Shown: positions 54,470 through 64,000 of the stretch, in pieces
Position numbering within the stretch: position 1 is the stretch's first letter
How the letters are laid out: each line of letters begins with the position of its first letter
Source: Warburgia ugandensis
Taxonomy: Eukaryota; Streptophyta; Magnoliopsida; Canellales; Canellaceae
Length of the DNA: 64,000 nt
Direction of reading: 5' to 3'
Assembly: GCA_035236585.1 (NCBI GenBank)
Contig: CP141139.1
Coordinates: forward strand, 16,198,990-16,262,989
Notes under the pieces: generated by a model
The model's database searches: none
What the model was told of the DNA's origin: nothing
The model's input: only the letters and a program-made list of their open reading frames with translations
Translations under genes and position numbers: made by a program

Positions 54470-54870
54470 TTACCCTTTGAAATCATGTGTGATGCTAGTA
54501 AATATGCTGTAAGAGCTGTACTAGGCCAGTGAAAAGAGAAAAAATCATATGTCATCTACTATGCTAGTAAGACCTTAAATAGCATTCAAATGAACTATTC
54601 CACTATGGATAAAGAACTCTTAGTATTTGTCTTCACATTGGATAAATTCAGGTCTTACTTGGTTAAATCTGAAATAGTCATGTTCATTGACTATTCAGCC
54701 CTTAAGTATCTTCTTTCTAAGAAAGATGCTAAGCCTAGACTAATTAGATGGATTCTTTTACTTCAAGAGTTTGACATTGAGATAAAAGATAAGAAAGGAG
54801 TAGAGAATGTTGTAGTTGACCGTTTGTCTCATCTAATCCTAGCAAAGCCTTTGGATGAGTTGCCAATTAA
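54470..54870 (+). mobile_element. RNase H part, Athila-like element, fossil
   Basis: FEIMCDASKYAVRAVLGQ, YYASKTLNSIQMNYSTMDKE and LLVFVFTLDKFRSYLVKS, then LKYLLSKKDAKPRLIRWILL, FDIEIKDKKGVENVVVDRLS. This is the standard gypsy RNase H order. Confidence 0.8.
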
Positions 54871-55089
54871 GGATACTTTCCCTGATGAGCAACTTTTTCA
54901 TGTTTCTCTTCCTCCCTAGTTTGCTGCTATTGTAAATTATTTAGTCGCAGGGAAGATTCTCGAACATTGGAATAAACAAGAAAACCAAAAATTCTTTTTC
55001 AATGTTAAGTATTACTTCTAGGATGATCCATATTTATTTAAATACTTCATAGATCAAATCATTAGGAGATGTGTATCTAACTTAGAACA

Positions 55090-56152
55090 ACATAGTGCCA
55101 TCCCCTTTTGTCACTCAGAAGCATGTGGTGGATATTTTTTTGCCTAGAAAATAGTTGCAAAGATTTTGCAGTGTGTTTTTTATTGGCTGTCATTGTTTAA
55201 AGACACACATGTGTTTTGTAAATCTTGTAACTAATGTCAAAAGCTAGGAGAAATAAACCATATGAATATGATGCCTCTAAACCCTATCCTTGTAATGGAA
55301 GTTTTTTATTGTTGGGGCATAGATTTCATGAGGCATTTCCCTCCTTATTTTGGCTACACTTACATCTTATTGGCCATAGACTATGTTTCAAAATAGATTG
55401 AGGCTATCCCATGTGGGCATAATGATCACAAAATAGTTGTTAAATTCTGAAAAGAAAATATTTTTTGTAGATTTGGGACCGCTCAAGCCATTATAAATGA
55501 TAACGGTACACATTTTTGCAACAAACCATCTGAAGCACTCATAAAAATATATAATATTACATATAAAGTTGCAACACCGTATCACCCACAAACAAGTGGA
55601 CAAGTAGAAGTATCTAATTGAGCCAATTAAGCAAATTCTTCAAAAGAACTATTAATACGAATTGTGAGGATTAGTCTCTTTGACTGATTGATGTGCTCTG
55701 GGCTTACAGGACTACACATCTCACCCCGATTGGTATGCCTCCTTATCATATTATATACGGTAAGGCTTGCATGTGGAATTGAAACATAGATCCTACTGGG
55801 CAATAAAGACCTTTAACTTCAATATGGATATAGCATGTTTACATGGAAAACTCCAACTTAATGAGTTAGAAGAGATCAGGCAAAAAGCTTTGAGAGTAAT
55901 AGGATTTATAAAGAAAAGATGAAAGTTTTTCATGATAAAAACTTAATGAGAAAATCCTTAACTCCAAACCAGAAGGTTCTACTTTACAATTCTAAGCTCC
56001 ACCTATTTTCAAGCAAGCTTAGATCTCGATGGACCAGTATATATATAATAAAATCAGTTTTTCCATATGGGACTGTCAAGATTGAGAATATTAAGATCGG
56101 TCATTCTTTCAAAAATGAATGGTCAACATTTAAAGCCTTTCCTAGAATATGA
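55090..56152 (+). mobile_element. Integrase part, Athila-like element, fossil
   Basis: It contains the zinc-binding N terminus region (HSEACGGYF.. CKSC..CQKLG), WGIDFMRHFPPYFGYTYILL then AIDYVSK, AIINDNGTHFCNK, and ATPYHPQTSGQVEVSN. The C-terminal part ends LRSRWTSIYIIKSVFPYGTV then KIENIKIG (55919-56152). Multiple breaks are present. Confidence 0.8.
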
Positions 56153-57868
56153 GAATCTAGAAATTGAGTCCACAACTCTGGATGATCCTATTTATCAGAA
56201 TTGAGTGGATCTAATCCTTTTGTAGTATCTTTTATATTCGTTGTTTTCTACATCACCCATATTCATTTTAGGTCCTCCTTTTTAAACATTGAGGACAATA
56301 TTTCTTTTTGGTTAGGGGGTGTAGAATTCTAGCAAACTCTTATTTTTATTAGTTTTTTCTTAATTTTACAAAAATTAAAAAATTGCTTAATTTTTTTTTG
56401 AAACTTTTTAGTCAATTCCTATCCTATGTTGAGAATTGGATTTTCTAAAGTATAGTCTAGATAATTTTAGCTTATTAATAAAATTGAATACGCTTAATTC
56501 ATCATTTTACTCATTTTCTCAAGTATTCAATGAAAGCAAAGTCTCAGATCACATCTATACATGCAGTTGCATATACATAGTATAGATTGATAAGTAGTTG
56601 TAACTTAGAGATCCTGAAGAAATTTAGTGGAGACTTATAACCTAAATGAGTTTTAGAGCCATTCAATTCTTTTTGAGAGGTTGTAAATGTTCCTAATTTT
56701 CTTCAGCATGCTTAAAGAAAATTTGATCCCACCAACTTAAATTTGGTAGATTATCTAAATTATTAGAGTATTACCTTTAAAATTTTGGAAGTTCATTAAA
56801 TTATTTGAAACCTAGAAAATGATTTAGGCCATCCTTATTGTCAACCTAAAGACATAAAGCCTACCCCAAGAGTATTTTTACCACTAGTTAACCTAGTTGA
56901 GCCTTTATATAAGCTTTTTCATTTGTTACCCATATTAGCATAGTAAAAATATACCCACTACCTATTTTCTTTGAAAGATATCTTAGAGATAAATGAAGAA
57001 ATACATTTTAATTGCAATAAAGTAGAAAAGTGAATATCAAGTAAAGAAATGTTCTTCAAAAAGATTCAAAAGTGTTGAAAAGAAAAAAAAAGTGTTGATA
57101 AAGAAAAAAAAAAAAGTTTAAAGAATGCAGAGAAAAGTGGAAAAAGAAATATTCACTTTAGTACAAACAAAGTAAAGAAGAGTTGCCAACTTTAGTAGAA
57201 GGCCTCTACTTATTTTTTAAGAAATTTTGAATACCCTTTATACTCTTTCTTTTGAACCTTGTTCTAAGCCTACGTTTCCTCCTAGTTAAAGACATATTGA
57301 TTCTAGGATGAATATAATCTTGACGAGGATATGAAAATATAGGATTAAAGAATAGTATTTCTAAATATTCAAAGATAATGGCATCTTATCCATTATAAAG
57401 GGATCAAAATTAAATTTCTTAGTAACTCCCGTTTTTCACGAGTATATGTGAGATAAATTTGTTGTTATTGACTTTGCTCATATATTTAAAAGAGAGATAT
57501 GATTTGAACCTTTATTTGTGAAATTCTATTTATGAGTGTACGTCATTAGTGAGGATTGAGGTCAAAACATATTTCAAATGGAGTTCAAAAGTTAGAAGTC
57601 TACTTAGAGATAAAGATTATTCTATATATAGATTGTACATTAACGCACACTCACTTTGAGATTTGAGCTTAAGTAGAATGTTTTTACCATATGGGTAAGA
57701 TTTTGAATTTCTCATTCATTTTTATTAGCATCCTAAAATTGATAGACTTATTAAAGATAATTCTCTGAGGAAAAAGTGGGAGTTGACTTGAAAATAAATT
57801 TTTGAAATTTTGTGATTTAATTTTTCTCATGTTTTGCTCGGGACTAGTAAAATGCTGATTAGGGGGTG
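56153..57868 (+). other. 3' non-coding region of the Athila-like element
   Basis: About 1.7 kb between integrase and the 3' LTR. It starts with the lineage-typical CATTGAGGACAATATTTC and TTGGTTAGGGGGTG stretch (56291-56322). It has no readable envelope-like gene. Bases 56385-57630 also occur in the middle of the composite at 50673-51934. Confidence 0.75.
57858..57868 (+). promoter_or_regulatory. Polypurine tract before the 3' LTR
   Basis: ATTAGGGGGTG lies directly before the LTR start TGTTAATG at 57869. A very similar TTAGGGGGTG lies at 56313-56322, so a second, internal tract may exist, as known for some large plant gypsy elements. Confidence 0.65.
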
Positions 57869-58904
57869 TGTTAATGTTTAATTTTGATCAAAATACCCCT
57901 AGTTTAGCATTTAATTAGATCATTTAACAGATCAATTTTGTAATTTTTAGATAAAATATGAATTCAGCTTCAATTGACCATCCAACCATTGATTTGTTAA
58001 ATTTAAAGGTCAGATGATCATCAGAGCGAATCAGAGGTTTAATGTAAGGTTTAGATAATTCTAATATGGTCTTTTATTTTGCAGATCAACTAGATTGAAT
58101 GTTTGGATAGTTTAGATCAAATTTAATGGTGCCAAATCAATCCACAATTGACTAAGAAATTATTTCTATTTGAAAAAGGCAAAACCAAAAGAGGAATGAA
58201 AATCCTTAAGCAAAAGAGGAAAGGGTTGATTTCTTGTTAAAAGAATAAGAAACTCATGAAAATCAAAAGAGGAATGTGAAGGGAAGACCAAAGAAGGAAA
58301 TGTGGGAACAAAATTAGGAGGAGAAGCTATCTATAAGGATCTTCACGAAAGACGTAACCAAAAGGAAACCAATTGCACCCTTCCCATCTCTTTCTCTCTC
58401 TACCCCTCTCGTCTTCTTCTGCTTCTTCTTCTTCTTTTTCTCTCAAACCCCTTCTCTTTCTCAATCTCTCTTACCCACCTCTTCTCCTCTCTTCCACGAC
58501 CCCCATCTCCCATACTCCTCTTTTTTACCGCTCACTCTCCTTCGTTCCTTCTTCATCGCACCCGCACGAAGCTAGCACCAAGCAACTACTCCTTCCCTCT
58601 CTGCTCTTTGCTTCTCCTTCTCTTTCACCCCATCACCTCTCTTCCTCACATGCTATGTCCACACCACCACACCCAGTCACTAACTTTCCCTCTCTCTAGG
58701 TTCTTCTTCACTGTGAGAAGCTCAAACCTGTCACCCTTTTCCTCTTCTCCCTTCTCTATCGTGCCCTCTCCTCTTTGTTACCTCACCCGCTCTCATCCTT
58801 CTCTATTTTCATCACACCCTTCCCTTGTAACTGACGTAGCCCAGACCGCTCCATTGTTGACTGAAGGGGGCTGCAAGGAGGACTCACCACTACCCAACAC
58901 CTGC

Positions 58905-58907
<3 letters not shown>

Positions 58908-58968
<61 letters not shown>
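58908..58968. repeat. (TC)30 microsatellite in the 3' LTR
   Basis: A TC run at the LTR position corresponding to the long runs in both arms of the composite, but less than half their length. Confidence 0.95.
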
Positions 58969-58973
<5 letters not shown>

Positions 58974-59711
58974 GACAACCCAGACCCACACTTCTCTCTT
59001 TCTCTCGTTCCCTCTCTTTCTCAATCACCATTTGTCACTGCCCCTGCTCACATCTGCATCTCCTTCTCTTGGTTTCCCTCTTTGCATTATAGAAGACCCT
59101 AACCCATCTTCCTCTTCATCTCTCTCCCTGCTCTCTTGCTCCTGTGTTTAGTTAGATTCCATCACTAGTCAATCCTACTCCCCCAGAGTTTTCTCTATTT
59201 CCCTTTAGTTTTCAGCTTCTATATTTCACTATTTTCCCACAAATTCTTTCTAAAATTTCCATCCTATTTGCTATGTTTCATTGTCTCGAAGAAAACCCAA
59301 GTTGGGTTTTTCTCTTCCTCCCCTTCTTCCCTCTCTTCTTCCCCAGTCCCTTGCTTCATCCTCTTCGTAGGGAAGCAGATTTCTTGTTTTAGTTTAAAAA
59401 TAAGATTCTTATTAATTTCATTTTTTCCCTTAAGATATTAATTCAAATTACATTTTCATCCTTTTTAGCTTATTCCAATTTTACTTTATCCCTTTTATGC
59501 CTGTCTAGGAACTGTGTAATCCAAACTTGTTTATTTAAGCTTAACCAAATCAACGGTTTAACTTTAATAAACAGGATTCTTTATTTCATGATCTATGTCA
59601 TATTATAATTCAAATCAATTTCATGAATTTGTTCTTAAGACATCTCTTAGCTTATCCAACGTCTTTGATCTTCAAACTAAAAATTTAGAAATTGATCTAA
59701 GTTGTCCAAAG

Positions 59712-61323
59712 AGTTGATGTTTTCTGCAAGTGCACGGGCTATTATAGTATAGCTATGCAAATACGGGTCGATCCCACAGGGACTTGCTTTAATTGGAGTT
59801 TTTAATAAAATTTAATTATTTAAAACTAAAAGAAAATAACAAAAATAACCTAACTATTGAGCTTTATTCAAATGATGTAATTTATATAACTTTCAAGTCC
59901 AGAAAACATAAAATAAAACTAATCAAACATCCCTGAATCACACTGCTGTGGATAGCATTGTCCTTGGATAACAATGTCAAAAGATGGATAAAATAAAGCT
60001 TAAATGGAATAGGGACACATATGTAAATAAACAGAGAATACAAATGTAATTGAACAGGGGACGCATATGTAATTAATGAAAATGAATAGAAATGTCATTG
60101 CATTTAAACAGGAAGGGCAAAACTGGAATTTTATTAAAGATCTGGTTTTTAACAAAAACCAAGAAAAACCCAACGAAGAAGAGGGAAGTCGGAGGAGCGA
60201 GAAGAGAAGGAAAGGTAAGAGAGGAAGAAGGAAAGGGAAAGGCAAGAAAAGAATGGAAACCCGTTTTGGGTTTCCATCTCTTGGACGTCCGATGAAGAGA
60301 AAATCGCAGGAGATGAAGGGATTAGTGAGCGATCCGGCCCGTCCTGTGCAGAGAGGGATATCTGTGCTAGGAATTAGAGAATAAAGGGGTAGAGGAGAAA
60401 AACGATGCCAGTGGAAGATGAGTAGAAGCTGGACGGGGCTGATTGGTGGCGAACAGAGGAGGGCTAGCTGGTCTTCTCGTTGGCTAGCCGGTGCTGTGTC
60501 TGGGCAGGTGAAGACGTGGGGAAGATGACACTTGGCAGACGACCAGTACTATTTGGGCGTGGCTTGTGCAGGAATTAGGCGAGTTGGGTTTGGACAGGGA
60601 TGCGATCATGCCGGGCCGGTGGAACACTAGAAGAGGAAGAAGGTAAAAAAAATTTGGTTGTGCGACAATGGAAGTGGCTGGATTTGTAATGTGAGATAGA
60701 TGTGGTTTGGGCAGAGGGCAAAAGTGTAGGCTGGGGTGAACGGTGAAGCAGATGGATTGAAGAAGATACGGGTGCAGTGATCAAAACTAGAAATTGAGAG
60801 TGAAACAAGGAAGGTGCAGTCCCAACCACAAATTGAGAACTAAAATAAGAGAGATGGAGGTTGAATGGAAACAAAGCAAAAAATAAACACAAGGAAAGCT
60901 AAGAACAACTAAAAACTCCCCCTCCCCACATATGGCTCCCCCCTTTATAATTTTTTCCTACCTTATTTTTCTCCAACAAACTCCTCTTATCCCCATCTAG
61001 GACTCTTCTTCCTCTTCTATTTCAATTTGGACTCTTCCTCTTGATCTCTACTTGATTTACACCGTTGAAATTAGATCTGATCCATCCAATCCTCCTTTAG
61101 TTGATCTGCAAAATAAAAGACTAAATTAGAATCATCAAAACCACACATTCATCATCTAATAAACTTTAATGATCATCTAACCGTTGATTTTGAGAAAATT
61201 AAGGTTTGGATGGTCAATTGGTGCTTAGTTTAAAATCAAGATAAATTTTGCAATTTTGAACGATTAGATGATCTAATTGAATGCTAAATTAGGGGTCCTT
61301 TAGCCAAAATTAGATACTTAACA
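59712..61323 (-). mobile_element. Solo LTR inserted in opposite orientation in the 3' LTR
   Basis: A 1612-bp insertion with a perfect 5-bp target duplication CAAAG at 59707-59711 and 61324-61328. On the minus strand it starts TGTTAAGTATCTAATTTTGG and ends ..GTGCACTTGCAGAAAACATC, so it belongs to the same LTR family as its host. It lacks a long TC run. Confidence 0.82.
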
Positions 61324-61732
61324 CAAAGCCCAAAATTATTTCCTATTCCAAATCATAAAAAATTTGAGGAATTTGAACAATCTAGCCATTAGATCTTTAA
61401 TCAAGGGTATGTTGAAGAGATTGATGAAAGCCGATTGACTATTATGATATTAGACTTCAAGAAATTAGTCAAAATCAAGCTAAGAAAGTAGATTTTATTT
61501 ATTTATTAGTTAATTTTGTGTCCTTTTAGACTTGAATTTCTGTAATTTTCATTAGTTAAATAGATTTGAATTTTAAATTCATTGTTATCCAATTGTTATC
61601 ATTTCTTTTAATTTTTGGTTATTTAAATTTTATTTAAACTCCATCTTTATAAGTTGAGTCCTCGTGGGATCGACCCATACTTGCATAAGCTACACTACAA
61701 TAACTAGTGCACTTGTAATAAAACAATCAACA

Positions 61733-64000
61733 TATATTGTATAAGACGTCAAGATTGCGGGAGTTCTTGGTATCAAAGTACACTTCTAATCCCACTTGAC
61801 ATCAGCCGAAAATATTTACATATGAAGAATTTGTCATCAAAATGTCAAAAGGACTTGGAGTGATTTATGGAAGCAAAGGAATCCATACAATTGTAGGAAG
61901 ATAGAATTTGTAGCGGCCATACATTGTTGGTACATGACTACTAGATAATCTATTAAAATTTATCCTTGACAAACGTGGTCCATCTGTATGGATAGAGAAT
62001 AGTCAATTTGCATCTTCAAAAAGAGTATAGATTTTACTTGGCTGTGTCAAACCTAGACTTGACTACAATGAGAACTTCAATCCTGTAATGAAGCCTAGTA
62101 TTGTGAAACATTCATTAACTAACAGCCACATAGGGGTTAGCTAATTGATTTAAAAAGTGTTACATAATCTGGAACTTAAAAGGGAGAACTATACATGCCA
62201 ATTTCATGGTTTGAAGGATCCCACTCACCATTACCATACTTCCCATGAAACCAAGTGTGCCCTTAACCTTTGCAGGGATCCACCAGAGTGAACATTAACC
62301 TTAGTAAGATGTTGAGCACACTAAGACACTTGTTCCTATTACAAAGGCCGGCACTATTAAGTTGCATATTAAAGTTGAGATATACTAATTTTAGAATTTG
62401 TTGCCAAAACTCCTTTCTTCTCACAACTTAGGTTTGGACTTCAAACTTTTGTGTATTATAATATAAGGAATTCAACAATCTAACTAGCCCTTCAAATGGT
62501 GATAACTGGGTACGAATGATATTTATTGCATGAAATGTCACAATGGTGGTTCAATTGGTCAATTCATCGTCACAGGAAAATAGCTTTAATAGTACTGCTG
62601 CAATTAGTCTTCACTCAGTTTATTTTACAAGCAAACCAGGCTACACACTATTCATTTTTGTTAGTTGCATAATCCTTAATGGAAATGATGATTGTGGATC
62701 ATTGGAGCACTGGAGATAGATCACAAGGAGAGAGCAGACTCTATAGATGAACTGCAAATGTATGCTACTTATGTCCTATCAAATCCTAGATGCTTGTGGT
62801 TTCTAGACATCAATGTTCACTGGAAAGCTTCTCACTACATTTGTTACTAGCCCAGATCCCTCCAAATGTTTTCTTTAGATTTTACATCAATGTGACGAAG
62901 GAGATGCCTATACCAATTATTTAAATATCATTGGACGCCATAGAGGTTTTTACTCATATAAATATTGCATATATAATTATTGAAGAGATTAGTTCGTGTT
63001 GTTGTACACTAAAGCTGGGAGAGAAATAAAGATCATTCATTATATTAATGGTCATTCTAGGAACAACATATTCAACTTGGAGCAATTGAATTTAAACCTT
63101 ACCTAGGAGGAGACTGGGCTAGATATCAAAATAACAAATATTCATGGTTTTTGTATTTATTAACAACAGATTGCTATCATGATCTAGAAAGAAGAAGTTA
63201 TAAGTTGCTTGCTCAATGAAGAAGCAGAGAATCAAGACCTAGCCTTAGCAGCTTATAAGATTTGCTTTCCTTTTATGCAAGTAAATGTCTTTCAATTTGA
63301 AAATCTTCAGTGCTATTGGTTTGGTCTCAAATCCACTTTGTGCAAACTGTAAGATAAATTTTCATCTTCTTAAGGAGAGAGCTCTAAGAGATGATGGCAT
63401 GAACATTTACAAACCTTGAGCAATGGCCTTCTAGTGTAGTGGTGCAAGAATGTCCTGACCCATGGTAGGTCACTGGGTATGAGGCTGCTCATGGGTGTTA
63501 TGTACAACATTCAAGAAAGTGAGAAACAAACAAAAAGCAAAAAAGTGAGATTCCTAAATCTTTAACGATCATATGCCGCCATCAACAATCAATATGATTT
63601 TGATGGGAAAGCCAAAAATGTACAGGGCTTTTTGTGGGATTGTTCTTTGTATTGTGATAACATAGTCTAATAAAAAACATATACCTGAAGGAAACATCAT
63701 TGAGATGAGTTGTCAAGGACTTTCTGAATGTCCATAATAATTATTAGTTCAACTTTCAAGACCTACAAAAAATATGATTTGTGGCTTAGTTTCCTAAAAG
63801 GCTAAAATAATGGAGCGATTGAGTTATTCTGAGGAATGTTAAGATTTATCACTGAATCCAACATCGATCTATTATAATGACCATTCTTAGTCAGACATAT
63901 TTATAAACCTAGAGTTAGAAGAACCAACATGATGAGGCATTTTTAACAACATAATCCATTGTAATAACTTATCTATAATAAGAAGAGCAAACGATAAAAC
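61733..64000 (+). mobile_element. Decayed DNA with weak copia pol similarity
   Basis: Between about 62040 and 62280 the plus strand has readings such as RLDYNENFNPVMKPSIVKHS and VYMPISWFEG, which recall the copia reverse transcriptase 'GLDYxETFSPVVKPTTIR' and 'VYMxQPPGF' in the right order. The rest of the region has no readable domain and no LTR ends. If real, this is an old, heavily broken copia fragment. Confidence 0.33.

Larger units (their letters stand above)
57869..61732 (+). repeat. 3' LTR of the Athila-like element, split by a solo LTR
   Basis: It starts TGTTAATGTTTAATTTTGAT and ends ..GTGCACTTGTAATAAAACAA then TCAACA. Without the insertion at 59712-61323 and one target duplication copy it is about 2.25 kb. 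The U5 end has CGTGGGATCGACCCATACTT, shared with the family. The 266-codon frame at 58302-59102 follows the pyrimidine-rich part and is not a credible gene. Confidence 0.8.

Noticed and set aside
58302-59102. A 266-codon open frame on the plus strand
   Set aside because: It runs through the pyrimidine-rich part and TC microsatellite of an LTR. It reads as Ser-Leu repeats and low-complexity sequence, with no sign of a protein family.

Overview
The window is plant nuclear DNA, almost certainly from a flowering plant. It holds one intact, intron-bearing host gene for ubiquitin fused to ribosomal protein eL40, with the residues usual for plant ubiquitin. It also holds angiosperm-type tRNA-derived SINEs (Au-like), Ty3/gypsy and Ty1/copia retroelements with an initiator-methionine-tRNA primer site, and long AT-rich intergenic stretches. 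Nothing visible fixes the species.

Layout. 0-4.1 kb: CT microsatellites and two SINEs, ending in the tail of an old copia element on the minus strand. 4.1-18.5 kb: a Ty3/gypsy element (minus strand, ~3.2-kb LTRs, probably Tekay/Del-like). It lies next to copia remains, and its 3' LTR has itself received a foldback TRIM and an inverted solo LTR of the same family. 18.6-26.3 kb: pieces of a copia gag (minus strand), split by an unclassified insertion rich in degenerate tandem repeats and by another long gypsy-type LTR. 26.3-39.3 kb: mostly non-coding, with two MITE-like inverted-repeat elements, SINEs, a local tandem duplication, a broken unprocessed copy of ribosomal protein eL42, and a second foldback TRIM. 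39.3-42.5 kb: SINE, then the ubiquitin-eL40 gene. 43.5-45.6 kb: a solo LTR. 46.7-61.7 kb: an Athila/Tat-like Ty3/gypsy element (plus strand) without a recognisable 5' LTR. Its reverse transcriptase region is split by a 4.75-kb composite with inverted LTR heads, and its 3' LTR is split by an opposite solo LTR. 61.7-64 kb: weak copia remnants.

The most unusual structure is the 48926-53679 composite. Two ~1.75-kb LTR heads face outward in inverted orientation around a ~1.26-kb piece of the element's own 3' non-coding region, and the whole is bounded by a 5-bp target duplication. The two arms resemble each other more than either resembles the neighbouring LTR copy. This suggests a single integration of a cDNA with two U3 ends. 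The second notable pattern is a pair of unrelated-position TRIMs (4676-5353, 36357-37225). Both are foldback in structure, both carry or resemble an initiator-Met primer site, and both show a USE-like/TATA-like pair at 24-nt spacing in their arms. All identities and percentages were judged by eye; no alignment or database search was run.
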